From contig MERQ01000031.1 in NCBI GenBank assembly GCA_001770655.1, positions 1 to 64,000 on the forward strand: DNA of 64,000 nucleotides, in the 5' to 3' direction. Positions within the stretch are counted from its first letter, which is position 1. Each line of letters starts with the position of its first letter. The notes below the pieces were generated by a model, which had not been told where the DNA came from, did no database searches, and saw only the letters and a list, made by a program, of their open reading frames with translations. Below, piece by piece: positions 11,381-20,806 of this stretch. The translations under genes and the position numbers were made by a program. This DNA comes from Betaproteobacteria bacterium RIFCSPLOWO2_12_FULL_68_20. GTDB lineage: Bacteria > Pseudomonadota > Gammaproteobacteria > Burkholderiales > SG8-39.

Positions 11381-12505
11381 GTGGCCAAGCGCGACTTGTA
11401 TGAGGTGCTAGGCGTAAACCGGGACGCTTCCGAGGAGGACATCAAGAAGGCGTACCGAAAGCTCGCCATGAAGTGGCACCCCGACCGCAACCCTGACAAT
11501 CCCAGGGCCGAGGAGCACTTCAAAGAAGCGAAGCAGGCCTACGAGATCCTGTCGGACGCGCAAAAGCGCTCCGCCTACGATCAGTTCGGGCACGCCGGGG
11601 TGGATCAGCAGGCGGGAATGGGCGCCGGGGCCGGCGCGGGGCCCGGCGGCTTCGGCGACATCTTCAGCGACATCTTCGGGGAGATCTTCGGCGGCGCGCG
11701 CGCCGGGCGCTCGACCGTGTTCCGCGGCGCCGACCTGCGCTACAACCTCGAGATCACGCTGGAGCAGGCGGCGCGCGGCTTCGAGACCAGGATCCGCATC
11801 CCGACCATGGCGGCCTGCGGCAGCTGCGGCGGCAGCGGAGCGAGACCCGGCACGCAGCCGCAGACCTGCGCGACCTGCCGCGGCGCAGGCCAGGTGCGCA
11901 TCTCGCAGGGCCCGTTCTCGATCGCGCAGACCTGTCCGAGGTGCCACGGCAGCGGCTCGGTGATTCCGAACCCCTGCGCGACCTGCCAGGGCGCCGGGCG
12001 GGTCAAGCTGCAGAAGACGCTCTCGGTCAAGATTCCCTCAGGCGTCGACGAGGGCGACCGCGTGCGGCTCAGCGGCGAGGGCGAGCCGGGCGTGGGCGGC
12101 GGCCCGTCCGGGGACCTCTACGTCCAGGTCCATATCAGGCCGCACCCGGTGTTCCAGCGCGACCACGACGATCTGCACTGCGAGATGCCGGTGTCGTTGG
12201 CGACTGCGGCGCTCGGCGGCGAGATCGAAATCCCGACGCTGGACGGCTCGGCGCGCATCCGCGTGCCGGCCGAAACGCAATCGGGCAAGACCTTCCGCCT
12301 GCGCGGCAAGGGCATCCGCGGTGTGCGCAGCCACGCGCCGGGAGACCTGTTCTGCCACGTGATGGTGGAGACTCCGGTGAGCCTCACGCCGCGCCAGCGC
12401 GAGCTGATGCAGGAGTTCGAGGCGATCAGCCAGGAGGACCCGGCGCGCCACAACCCGCGCAGCAAGTCCTGGCTCGACAAGGTGAAGGAATTCTTCGAGA
12501 GCTAG
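11381..12505 (+). CDS. dnaJ: Molecular chaperone DnaJ (GTG start)
   Basis: J domain [11 protein letters not shown] region, four CxxCxGxG zinc motifs. Confidence 0.98.
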   Translation: MAKRDLYEVLGVNRDASEEDIKKAYRKLAMKWHPDRNPDNPRAEEHFKEAKQAYEILSDAQKRSAYDQFGHAGVDQQAGMGAGAGAGPGGFGDIFSDIFGEIFGGARAGRSTVFRGADLRYNLEITLEQAARGFETRIRIPTMAACGSCGGSGARPGTQPQTCATCRGAGQVRISQGPFSIAQTCPRCHGSGSVIPNPCATCQGAGRVKLQKTLSVKIPSGVDEGDRVRLSGEGEPGVGGGPSGDLYVQVHIRPHPVFQRDHDDLHCEMPVSLATAALGGEIEIPTLDGSARIRVPAETQSGKTFRLRGKGIRGVRSHAPGDLFCHVMVETPVSLTPRQRELMQEFEAISQEDPARHNPRSKSWLDKVKEFFES

Positions 12506-12657
12506 CGCTCGACGCTGTGCGAGGGGGCGTAGTGCGCCGGGTCGGGATACTGCGCCAGCAATTGCACCCGCCCGTCCGGCCCGCCGGCGGGTGTCGCCGC
12601 GCAGCCGGCCACGACCAGCAGGCAGCCGAGCAGCACGCCTGAAGCCGGCGTTCTCAT
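12502..12657 (-). CDS. Putative 51-aa lipoprotein, truncated-paralogue-like
   Basis: Manual translation [51 protein letters not shown]; lipobox VAGC; ATGA overlap with upstream lipoprotein gene; below ORF-track length cutoff. Confidence 0.6.
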   Translation of the reverse strand: MRTPASGVLLGCLLVVAGCAATPAGGPDGRVQLLAQYPDPAHYAPSHSVER

Positions 12658-12989
12658 GGCGAGCTGACGTTGTTGGTGAAGGCCGGATCGGGATATTGCC
12701 CCATCTGCTTCACCCGTCCGTCAGATCCGAACACCACGTCGGTCACGTACATGCGGGCGCCGGCGAGGTGCTGATACGTCCAGACCTCTTCCTGCGGACC
12801 GGCATACTTCGAGATCAGCATCGGCGCGCCGACCAGCCGCTCGACCTCGGTCTTGGCCGCTCCGGCCTTGATCGGCGAGAACGATTCGTCGCTCAGCGAG
12901 TACCAGGGTCTGGCGCCCGAGGTCGGCGTCGCGCAGCCGGCGATCGCGAGCGCGCAAGCAATCACGGCGAGCATGGCAGGGGTTTTCAT
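12654..12989 (-). CDS. Small lipoprotein, BamE/SmpA-OmlA-like
   Basis: MKTPAMLAVIACALAIAGCATP lipobox; ..IKAGAAKTEVERLVGAP..VWTYQHL..VTDVVFGSDGRVKQM SmpA-like fold pattern. Confidence 0.75.
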   Translation of the reverse strand: MKTPAMLAVIACALAIAGCATPTSGARPWYSLSDESFSPIKAGAAKTEVERLVGAPMLISKYAGPQEEVWTYQHLAGARMYVTDVVFGSDGRVKQMGQYPDPAFTNNVSSP

Positions 12990-13053
12990 GGAATGCCTCC
13001 TTGCACTGCGTATACGGACGGTAAACGCCGGCGGATGCGAGCATATTCCACCG

Positions 13054-14412
13054 TCAGGCGCGCCGCCACGCGGTCCCCGCCGGCCCGTCCTCGAGCACCA
13101 CGCCGGCCGCTGCGAGCTCGGCGCGGATCCGGTCCGCCACCGCGTAGTCCCTCGCTTTCTTCGCCGTGGCGCGCTCGGCGATGCGCCGCTCGATTTCCGC
13201 GTCGCCCATCCCCACGCCCGCCCGCAGGAACTGCGTCGCGTCGCGCTGCAGCATCCCGAGGATCCCGCCGAGCGCGCGCAGCTGCGGCGCGAGCTCTGCG
13301 CGGCCGCGGCCGATCTCGTGCGCGAGGTCGAACAGCACCGCGACGGCTCCGGGAGTGCCGAAATCGTCGTCCATCGCTTCCCGAAAGCGCCCGGCGTGCG
13401 GCTCTTCCCAGTCCACGGCGACGGGTCCCGGGGGAGCCGCCTTGAGCGCCGTGTAGAGGCGCGTCAAGGCCTGCTTCGCGTCCTCCATCTGCGCCTCGGA
13501 ATAACCGAGCGGGCTGCGGTAGTGCGCCCTGACGATGAAGAAACGCACCACCTCCGCATCGAAGCGCTTGAGGAGCTGGCGAATCGAGATGATATTGCCC
13601 AGGGATTTCGACATCTTCTCGTCCTGGACGCGGACGAAGCCGTTGTGCATCCAGTAGTTCACGAACGTCCCGCCGCTCGCGCCCTCGGATTGCGCGATCT
13701 CGTTCTCGTGGTGCGGGAACTGCAGGTCCTGCCCGCCGCCGTGGATGTCGAAGTGCTCCCCGAGCAGCGCGCTCGCCATCGCCGAGCACTCGATGTGCCA
13801 GCCGGGGCGCCCCTCGCCCCAGCGCGACGGCCATTTCGGCTCGTCCGGCTTGGAGCGCTTCCACAGCACGAAGTCGAGCGGGTCCTCCTTCGTCGGGTCG
13901 ACCTCGACCCGCTCTCCCGCGCGCAGCTCGTCGAGCGACTTGCCGGAGAGCTTGCCGTAGCCGGGGAAGCGGCGCACCGCGAAGTTGACGTCGCCCGAGG
14001 CCGAGCGGTACGCGAGCGAGACCTGCTCCAGCCGCCCGATCAGCTCGAGCATCCGGGGAACGTATTCGGTCGCGCGCGGCTCGTGATCGGGCTTTTCGAC
14101 CCCGAGCGCCGCGGCATCCTCGTCCATGTAGCGGATGAAGCGCGCGCTCAACTCGCCGACCGGCTCGCGGTTTTCGAGCGCGCGGCGGATGATCTTGTCG
14201 TCGATGTCGGTGATGTTGCGCACGTAGGTGACGCGCAATCCGCTCGCCCGCAGCCAGCGACGCACCACGTCGAACACGACCAGGACGCGCGCATGACCCA
14301 GATGGCAGTGGTCGTATACGGTCATGCCGCAGACGTACATGCGGGCTTCGCCGCTGCGGATCGGCACGAACTCGTGTTTTTTCCGCCGGAGGGTGTTGTA
14401 GATCTTCAACAT
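13054..14412 (-). CDS. cysS: Cysteinyl-tRNA synthetase
   Basis: [18 protein letters not shown].., [24 protein letters not shown]; start trimmed to MLKIYN. Confidence 0.97.
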   Translation of the reverse strand: MLKIYNTLRRKKHEFVPIRSGEARMYVCGMTVYDHCHLGHARVLVVFDVVRRWLRASGLRVTYVRNITDIDDKIIRRALENREPVGELSARFIRYMDEDAAALGVEKPDHEPRATEYVPRMLELIGRLEQVSLAYRSASGDVNFAVRRFPGYGKLSGKSLDELRAGERVEVDPTKEDPLDFVLWKRSKPDEPKWPSRWGEGRPGWHIECSAMASALLGEHFDIHGGGQDLQFPHHENEIAQSEGASGGTFVNYWMHNGFVRVQDEKMSKSLGNIISIRQLLKRFDAEVVRFFIVRAHYRSPLGYSEAQMEDAKQALTRLYTALKAAPPGPVAVDWEEPHAGRFREAMDDDFGTPGAVAVLFDLAHEIGRGRAELAPQLRALGGILGMLQRDATQFLRAGVGMGDAEIERRIAERATAKKARDYAVADRIRAELAAAGVVLEDGPAGTAWRRA

Positions 14413-14457
14413 GGCTCGCGCAGCCGGCTCCGGGCGCCCTGCCCGCGGTGCGCAAAG

Positions 14458-14486
14458 TTGTGGAGCCGCGGGGGTTGGTCTAGAAT
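14458..14486 (+). promoter_or_regulatory. Candidate sigma-70 promoter for TPR gene
   Basis: TTGTGG-N17-TAGAAT, ~37 nt upstream of ATG 14523. Confidence 0.45.
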
Positions 14487-14522
14487 GCCATGCTACCGTA
14501 ATCCTTTGAAAAGTAAAACACA

Positions 14523-15542
14523 ATGTTCATTTCAGTCGCGCCGCTTTCGACGCCGCGCCAGCCTCTGATCGCGCTTTGCGCCGTGCTGCTGCTCGCGGCG
14601 ACTGCGGCGCGCGCCGACGAGATTCAGGATGCGAGCAAGCTGCTCAAGGCGGGCCAGCACCAGCAGGCGCTCGAGCAGGTGAACAAGATCCTCGCCGCCA
14701 AGCCGCGCGACCCGCAGGCGCGCTTTCTGAAGGGGCTCATCTACACCGAGCAGGGCAACACCAAGGAAGCGATCGACGTCTTCGCCAAGCTCACGCAGGA
14801 CTTCCCCGCGCTTCCCGAGCCGTACAACAATCTCGCGGTGATCTACGCCGCGCAGGGCCAGTACGAAAAGGCCCGCGCGGCGCTCGAGCAGTCGATCCGC
14901 ACCCATCCGAGCTATGCGACCGCCTACGAGAATCTGGGCGATGTATACGCCAAGCTCGCGAGCCAGGCCTACGACAAGGCGCTGCAGCTCGATTCGGCGA
15001 ACACCGGCGCGCAGAACAAGCTCGCGCTGGTGCGCGAGCTGGTCGGCGGCTCGCCGACGCTCGCGGCGCGGGAAGCGAAACCCGCTGCCGTGGTCGCTGC
15101 GGCGGCGCCCGCCCCGCCGGCGCAGAAGCCCGCCGCCGAAGCGCGTCCCGCGGAGAGCAAGCCCGCGGCGGCGAAGGCGCCGGCGAAGCCTGCGGCTGAC
15201 CCGGGCGCCGAGATCGTGCGCACGGTCAACGAATGGGCGAAGGCCTGGTCGTCGAAGGACGCCGACTCGTACATCGGCTTCTACGCCGGGGATTTCCGGA
15301 CGCCGAACGGCGAGCCGCGCGCGCAATGGGAGAAGGCGCGGCGCGCGCGCATAGCGGCACCCAAGTCGATCTCGGTGGCGATCGCCGCGCCGAAGGTCAG
15401 CCTCGCCGGCGAATCGCAGGCGAGCGTCACGTTCCGCCAGACCTACCGCTCGGACGTATTCAACGGCACCGGCACCAAGACGCTGGTGATGGTGAAATCG
15501 AACGGCCGCTGGCTGATCCGGCAGGAAAAAGCAGGCAACTGA
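14523..15542 (+). CDS. Exported TPR protein with Ala/Pro-rich linker and C-terminal NTF2-like domain
   Basis: Signal peptide, TPR repeats ([39 protein letters not shown]), C-term [24 protein letters not shown].. Confidence 0.8.
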   Translation: MFISVAPLSTPRQPLIALCAVLLLAATAARADEIQDASKLLKAGQHQQALEQVNKILAAKPRDPQARFLKGLIYTEQGNTKEAIDVFAKLTQDFPALPEPYNNLAVIYAAQGQYEKARAALEQSIRTHPSYATAYENLGDVYAKLASQAYDKALQLDSANTGAQNKLALVRELVGGSPTLAAREAKPAAVVAAAAPAPPAQKPAAEARPAESKPAAAKAPAKPAADPGAEIVRTVNEWAKAWSSKDADSYIGFYAGDFRTPNGEPRAQWEKARRARIAAPKSISVAIAAPKVSLAGESQASVTFRQTYRSDVFNGTGTKTLVMVKSNGRWLIRQEKAGN

Positions 15543-15552
15543 CTCGCCGGGC

Positions 15553-16146
15553 ATGAACCTGAAGGGCCTCTGGAAGCCGCTTGTCGCGCTCTCGGCGGCG
15601 GCGGCCTCGCCTGGCGCGCTCGCCGCCGACCCGCAAGTGGAGATGCGCACCAGCGCCGGCACGATCCGGCTCGAGCTCTACCCGCAGAAGGCGCCGAAGA
15701 CGGTGGAGAACTTCCTGCGATACGTGCGCGACCGCCACTACGACGGCACTGTGTTTCACCGCGTCATCGACGGCTTCATGATCCAGGGCGGCGGATTCGA
15801 GCGCAGCTACCGGCAGAAGCCGACGCGGCCGCCGATCGCCAATGAGGCCCAGGCCGGCGTAAAGGCGGGCCTGAAGAACGAGGTCGGCACCATCGCGATG
15901 GCGAGAACGTCTGATCCGGACTCCGCCACCGCGCAGTTCTTCATCAACGTCGCCAACAACGCTCCTCTCAACTGGGGAGACACGCGCGGCGACGGGCACG
16001 GATACGCAGTGTTCGGCAAGGTGGTGTCGGGGCTCGACGTGGTGATGAAGATCGCGAAAACGCCCACCGGGGCGGGCGGCCCGTTCCCGCGCGACGTGCC
16101 CGGGCAGACCGTTGTCATCGAATCGGTGACGCTGGTCGGGCAGTGA
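15553..16146 (+). CDS. Peptidylprolyl isomerase, cyclophilin type, exported
   Basis: VEMRTSAGTIRLELYPQKAPKTVENFLRYV..FHRVIDGFMIQGGGF. Confidence 0.93.
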   Translation: MNLKGLWKPLVALSAAAASPGALAADPQVEMRTSAGTIRLELYPQKAPKTVENFLRYVRDRHYDGTVFHRVIDGFMIQGGGFERSYRQKPTRPPIANEAQAGVKAGLKNEVGTIAMARTSDPDSATAQFFINVANNAPLNWGDTRGDGHGYAVFGKVVSGLDVVMKIAKTPTGAGGPFPRDVPGQTVVIESVTLVGQ

Positions 16147-16147
16147 T

Positions 16148-16870
16148 GTGTCGCGGGTCCTGCTGATCTCGGACCTGCATCTGTCGGGCGAGCGCCCGGC
16201 GACCAGCGAGCGGTTCTTCCGGTTCCTGCGCGACGAGGCGGCGGGCGCGCAGGCCCTCTACGTCCTCGGCGACCTGTTCGAGTACTGGATCGGCGACGAC
16301 GACCTCGGCGAGGCGTTCAACGCCTCGATCGCCGGCGCGCTGCGCAGCTTCGCGCGCGACGGAGTGCGCCTTTACGTGATGCACGGCAACCGGGATTTCC
16401 TCATCGGAGACCGGTTCTGCGGCGCGATCGGCGCCGAGCTCCTTCCGGATCCGCATCTCGTCGATCTTTTCAGCACGCGCACGTTGCTCATGCACGGCGA
16501 CACGCTTTGCACCGACGATCATGACTACCAGGCCTGGCGCAGGGTCGCGCGCTCATCCGCGTGGCAGCGCGATTTCCTGTCCAAGTCCCTGCCGGAGCGG
16601 CGCAAGGCGATCCTGGAGCTGCGCGAACGCAGCAAGGAAGTCGTCGCCGCCAAGCCCGCCGAGATCATGGACGTGAACGAGGCCGCGGTGCGCGACGCGT
16701 TGCGCCGCCACGCCGCGCCGCGCCTCATCCACGGGCACACGCACCGGCCCGGCCGGCATCTCCTCGAGGTCGAGGGGGAGCCCCGCGAGCGCTGGGTACT
16801 GCCGGACTGGTACGGGCGCGGGGGCTACCTTGCGCTCGAGCAGGCCGGTGCGCAGCTGATCCGTTTCTAA
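16148..16870 (+). CDS. lpxH: UDP-2,3-diacylglucosamine diphosphatase (GTG start)
   Basis: LLISDLHLSGERPATSERFFRFL..VLGDLFEYWIGDDD..MHGNRDFLIG. Confidence 0.95.
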   Translation: MSRVLLISDLHLSGERPATSERFFRFLRDEAAGAQALYVLGDLFEYWIGDDDLGEAFNASIAGALRSFARDGVRLYVMHGNRDFLIGDRFCGAIGAELLPDPHLVDLFSTRTLLMHGDTLCTDDHDYQAWRRVARSSAWQRDFLSKSLPERRKAILELRERSKEVVAAKPAEIMDVNEAAVRDALRRHAAPRLIHGHTHRPGRHLLEVEGEPRERWVLPDWYGRGGYLALEQAGAQLIRF

Positions 16871-16871
16871 G

Positions 16872-18044
16872 TCAGCCCAGTCCGCGTGCGAGATCGGCCC
16901 TGATGTCTTCGACCGCCTCCAGCCCGACCGCCACGCGCACCAGGCCCTCGCCGATCCCGGCCGCATCGCGCGCTTCCTGGGAGATCCGTCCGTGCGTGGT
17001 GCTCGCCGGATGAACGATGGTCGACTTCACGTCGCCCAGGTTGGCGGTGATCGAAATCAGCCGCGTCGCGTCGATCACCTTCCACGCCGCCGCGCGGCCG
17101 CCCTTCACCTGGAACGACAGCACCGGGCCCGCGGCGCGCTGCTGGCGTTTCGCCAGCTCGTGCTGCGGGTGCGAGGGCAGTCCCGGATAGAACACGCGCT
17201 CGACCGCGCGGTGCGACTCGAGCCAGCGCGCCAGCTCGAGCGCCGCCGCCGATTGCGCGAGCATGCGCAGCTCGAGGGTCTCCAGGCCTTTCAGGATCAC
17301 CCAGGCGTTGAACGGCGAAAGCGACGGTCCGGCGGTGCGCAGGAACGGGATCATCCGATCAGCCATCAGCGCCCTCGGGCCGAGGACCGCGCCACCGAGC
17401 ACCCGGCCCTGCCCGTCGAGGTACTTGGTCGCCGAATGGATCACCAGGTCCGCGCCCAGCTCGATCGGCCGCTGCAGCGCCGGCGTGCAGAGCACGTTGT
17501 CCACCGCGAGCAGAGCGCCGGCGGATTTTGCGACCGCCGAGAGCGCCGCGATGTCGGAGATCTCGGTCAGCGGATTCGAGGGCGTCTCGAGAAAGAACAG
17601 TTTCGTGCCCGGCCGCGCGGCGCGCTGCCATTCCTCGACGCGCGTCGGCGACACGAAGCTGGTGTCGACGCCGAAGCGCGAAAGGATGCCGCCGAACAGC
17701 TGAATCGTGGCGCCGAACACCGCGTTCGAGCACACGATGTGGTCGCCGCTCTTGAGCAGCGACATTGCAGTCGCGAGGATCGCCGACATGCCGGAGGAGG
17801 TGGCGACGCAGGCTTCGGCGCCCTCGAGCGCCGCGAGGCGCTCCTGGAACATCGAGACCGTGGGGTTGGTGAAGCGCGAGTAGACGAAGCCGTCCTCGCC
17901 CCCGGTGAAGCGGGCCGCGGCCTGCGCGGCATTCTCGAACACGAAGCTCGAGGTGAGGAACAGCGCCTCGGAGTGCTCGTGGAACTCGGTGCGCGCCTGG
18001 CCGGCGCGCACGCCCAGTGTTGCAAGCTCGAAATTTTTGGCCAT
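16872..18044 (-). CDS. metZ: O-succinylhomoserine sulfhydrylase (Cys/Met PLP-dependent family)
   Basis: ATSSGMSAILATAMSLLKSGDH..SATKYLDGQGRVLGGAV; start trimmed to MAKNFELATLGVRAG. Confidence 0.93.
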   Translation of the reverse strand: MAKNFELATLGVRAGQARTEFHEHSEALFLTSSFVFENAAQAAARFTGGEDGFVYSRFTNPTVSMFQERLAALEGAEACVATSSGMSAILATAMSLLKSGDHIVCSNAVFGATIQLFGGILSRFGVDTSFVSPTRVEEWQRAARPGTKLFFLETPSNPLTEISDIAALSAVAKSAGALLAVDNVLCTPALQRPIELGADLVIHSATKYLDGQGRVLGGAVLGPRALMADRMIPFLRTAGPSLSPFNAWVILKGLETLELRMLAQSAAALELARWLESHRAVERVFYPGLPSHPQHELAKRQQRAAGPVLSFQVKGGRAAAWKVIDATRLISITANLGDVKSTIVHPASTTHGRISQEARDAAGIGEGLVRVAVGLEAVEDIRADLARGLG

Positions 18045-18074
18045 AAAAAAACCCGGCCGCAGCGGACCGGGTTT
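18045..18074 (-). terminator. Intrinsic terminator (after purF / in metZ leader), T7 tract directly abuts metZ ATG
   Basis: Minus strand AAACCCGGtCCGCTGCGGCCGGGTTTTTTT then ATG. Confidence 0.85.
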
Positions 18075-18077
18075 CTT

Positions 18078-18134
18078 CGGCACGCTTTAGCGGCATTTTT
18101 AACGCGCCCGCAAGCTGTGGCTCAAATCGGCGCA
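18078..18134 (-). ncRNA. SAM-II-like riboswitch aptamer upstream of metZ
   Basis: Minus strand UGCGCCGAUUUGAGCCACAGCUUGCGGGCGCGUUAAAAAUGCCGCUAAAGCGUGCCG; P1 GCGCC/GGCGC enclosing GAUUU..UUGC, followed by A-rich UUAAAAAU and GCUAAA as in SAM-II. Confidence 0.82.
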
Positions 18135-18172
18135 GGAACGGATTATAGGAGCGCGGGGACTTCCAGTAAAGC

Positions 18173-19693
18173 CTACTCGGCGGTGACCAGGTTGAGGTCG
18201 AGCTGGGCGCTCTCGGCGTCCTCGCCCGGGTCGCGCGCGGCGTCGCGGCGCGTCTCGATCGCCTTCAGGTAGTCGCTGGTGATGTCGCCGGTGATGTACT
18301 GGCCGTCGAAGCACGAGGTCTCGAAGCTCGAAAGGCGGTGGTTGGCGCGGCGCACCGCGTCCTTGAGCGCCTCGAGGTCCTGGTAGATGAGCGCGTCAGC
18401 CCCGATTTCGCGCCCGACCTCCTCCTCGGTGCGGTGCGCGGCGATCAGCTCGGCGCGCGTCGGCATGTCGATGCCGTAGACGTTCGGAAAGCGCACCGGG
18501 GGAGCCGCCGAGGCGAAGAACACCTTGCGCGCGCCCGACTCGCGCGCCATCTGCACGATCTCGCGGCTGGTGGTGCCGCGCACGATCGAATCGTCCACCA
18601 GCAGCGCGTTCTTGCCCCTGAACTCCATCGAGATCGCGCTCAATTTCTGGCGCACCGAGCGCGCGCGCACCGCCTGGCCGGGCATGATGAAGGTGCGCCC
18701 GATGTAGCGGTTCTTGACGAAGCCCTCGCGGTACGGCACGCCCAGGCCGAGCGCGAGCTGCAGGGCGGACGGCCGGCTCGAGTCCGGGATCGGGATCACC
18801 ACGTCCACCTCGAGGTGCCGGTACTGGCGCTTGATCTTGTCGGCGAGCTTCTCGCCCATGTTGAGCCGCGCTTCGTACACCGAGGCGCCGTCGATCAGCG
18901 AATCGGGCCGCGCCAGGTACACGTACTCGAAGATGCAGGGATTCAGGCTCGCCCCGGGGGCGCACTGCTGGCTGTGGAAATTCCCCTGTTCGTCGATGAA
19001 CACGGCCTCGCCCGGCGCGATGTCGCGCAGCACCCGGAACCCGAGCGCATCCACGGCCACCGACTCCGAGGCGACCATGTATTCGGTTCCGGTGTCGGTC
19101 TCGTTGTATCCGATCACGGCGGGACGGATGCCGAACGGGTCGCGGAACGCGAGCACCCCATGGCCCGCGATCATTGCCACCACGGCGTACGCCCCCTTGC
19201 AGCGCCGGTGCACGTTCGCCACTGCCGCGAAGATCGTCTGCGGATCGAGCCGCAGCTTGACCGAGGCGCCTTCCAGCTCGTGCGCCAGCACATTGAGCAG
19301 CACCTCGGAGTCCGAGTTGGTATTGATGTGCCGCAGGTCGGTGCGGAACATCTCCTCCTTCAGCTGATCGGCGTTGGTGAGATTGCCGTTGTGCCCGAGC
19401 ACGATGCCGAAAGGCGAATTGACGTAGAACGGCTGCGCCTCGGCGAGGTTGAACGCCGAGCCGGCGGTCGGATAGCGGCAATGGGCGATGCCGACGTCGC
19501 CCGCGAGAGCGCGCATGTTGCGCGTGCGGAACACGTCGCGCACCATGCCGCTGCCCTTGTGCATGTGGAACGCCTTGCGCTCGCTGGTGACGATGCCCGC
19601 CGCGTCCTGGCCGCGGTGCTGCAGGAGCAGCAGCCCGTCGTAGAGCAGCTGGTTGACGGGCGAGCGAGCGACGATTCCCAGGATTCCGCACAT
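18173..19693 (-). CDS. purF: Amidophosphoribosyltransferase
   Basis: MCGILGIVARSPVNQLLYDGLLLLQHRGQDAAGI.. Confidence 0.97.
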   Translation of the reverse strand: MCGILGIVARSPVNQLLYDGLLLLQHRGQDAAGIVTSERKAFHMHKGSGMVRDVFRTRNMRALAGDVGIAHCRYPTAGSAFNLAEAQPFYVNSPFGIVLGHNGNLTNADQLKEEMFRTDLRHINTNSDSEVLLNVLAHELEGASVKLRLDPQTIFAAVANVHRRCKGAYAVVAMIAGHGVLAFRDPFGIRPAVIGYNETDTGTEYMVASESVAVDALGFRVLRDIAPGEAVFIDEQGNFHSQQCAPGASLNPCIFEYVYLARPDSLIDGASVYEARLNMGEKLADKIKRQYRHLEVDVVIPIPDSSRPSALQLALGLGVPYREGFVKNRYIGRTFIMPGQAVRARSVRQKLSAISMEFRGKNALLVDDSIVRGTTSREIVQMARESGARKVFFASAAPPVRFPNVYGIDMPTRAELIAAHRTEEEVGREIGADALIYQDLEALKDAVRRANHRLSSFETSCFDGQYITGDITSDYLKAIETRRDAARDPGEDAESAQLDLNLVTAE

Positions 19694-19721
19694 CGGAGCC
19701 GTCTCCGGGTGTCGTTAACGG

Positions 19722-20213
19722 CTAATGATAGCGCAAGCGCGAAGCGAACGTTTCAGGCAGCCACGGCTTGATCGCCAGCGCCGCAGCCGCCATCGCCGCG
19801 CCGCTCGCGGAGCTCTTCCACGCCGGCTGCCCGGGCAGCCCGGTGAGCCCGGCGAGCAGGGCGAGCGCGAGCACGATCAGCGCCGCGCGCGCCAGGCCGA
19901 ACAGCGAGCCGAGCAGCCGGTCGAGACCAGCGAGCCCGATCGCGCTGACGATCTTTGACAACAGCAGCGCCGCGAGCGACGCGATCGCGAGCGTGACGAT
20001 GAACACGGCGAGAAAGGCGAGCAGCACCCGCAATTCGGCGCCCGGGATCGATCCCGGCAGCGCGGCGCCGAGGGGGCCGGCGAACAGATTCGCCGCGAGA
20101 AACGCGATCACCCAGCCGGCAAGCGAGATCACCTCGCGCACCAACCCCCGCCACCCGCCCCACGCGATCGAGACCGCCGTCACGCCGAGCACAACGTAGT
20201 CCAGCCAGGTCAT
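19722..20213 (-). CDS. cvpA: CvpA family membrane protein
   Basis: TWLDYVVLGVTAVSIAWGGWRGLVREVISLAGWV. Confidence 0.92.
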   Translation of the reverse strand: MTWLDYVVLGVTAVSIAWGGWRGLVREVISLAGWVIAFLAANLFAGPLGAALPGSIPGAELRVLLAFLAVFIVTLAIASLAALLLSKIVSAIGLAGLDRLLGSLFGLARAALIVLALALLAGLTGLPGQPAWKSSASGAAMAAAALAIKPWLPETFASRLRYH

Positions 20214-20806
20214 CCGGATTTCGTGGCGACGTTCCCCGGCTTGAGCCCAAGTCCCTTGAGCGTCGAGAGCGCCTTCTCGGCGTCCTGCCGGCTGGCGAAC
20301 GGGCCGGCGCGCACTCGCGTGACCTTCCCCTTCGCCGTGGCAATCTCCTGCGTGTAATAGGGCAGCTTCGCTGCGGCGAGCTTCGCAGTCAGCTCCTTGA
20401 TCTTCTCGGGGCTCGCGAACGCGCCCACCTGGACGACGTACTCGACGCCGGCGAGCGCGGCATGCGCGCGCGCCCGCTCCGCTTCCTGCGGCTTCGCTTC
20501 GGGCACCTGGGCCGCCTGCGGCGTCTCGGCCTTGTGCGGCACCGCCGACTGCGGCTTGGCCGGTTCGGCCGCCTTCGGCTCCGCGGCCGGCGCCGGCGCG
20601 GCCGGCGTCTTCGGCGTCACCTTGGGCGCGAATCCCGCGTCGTCCTCGCTCGGGATGCGCACGCTCACCGGAGGCGCGGTGCGCTTCGGCTCGGGGTCGA
20701 ACACCATCGGCAGCACGATCACCGCCAGCAGCACGAGCGCCACCGCGCCGACAAGCCTCCTGCGGCCGCGGCGCTTCAGCGCATCGATGTCCTGGGCTTC
20801 AACCAT
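20210..20806 (-). CDS. SPOR-domain protein (DedD-like)
   Basis: Single TM, Ala/Pro-rich linker, SPOR domain YVVQVGAFASPEKIKELTAKL..VTRVRAGPFASRQDAEKALS. Confidence 0.9.
   Translation of the reverse strand: MVEAQDIDALKRRGRRRLVGAVALVLLAVIVLPMVFDPEPKRTAPPVSVRIPSEDDAGFAPKVTPKTPAAPAPAAEPKAAEPAKPQSAVPHKAETPQAAQVPEAKPQEAERARAHAALAGVEYVVQVGAFASPEKIKELTAKLAAAKLPYYTQEIATAKGKVTRVRAGPFASRQDAEKALSTLKGLGLKPGNVATKSG

Noticed and set aside
18045-18083. Upstream GTG start for metZ giving VPKKPGPLRPGFF-MAKNF
   Set aside because: These codons are the terminator stem and the GTG lies at the edge of the riboswitch-like aptamer; MAKNFELATLGVRAG is the natural N-terminus.
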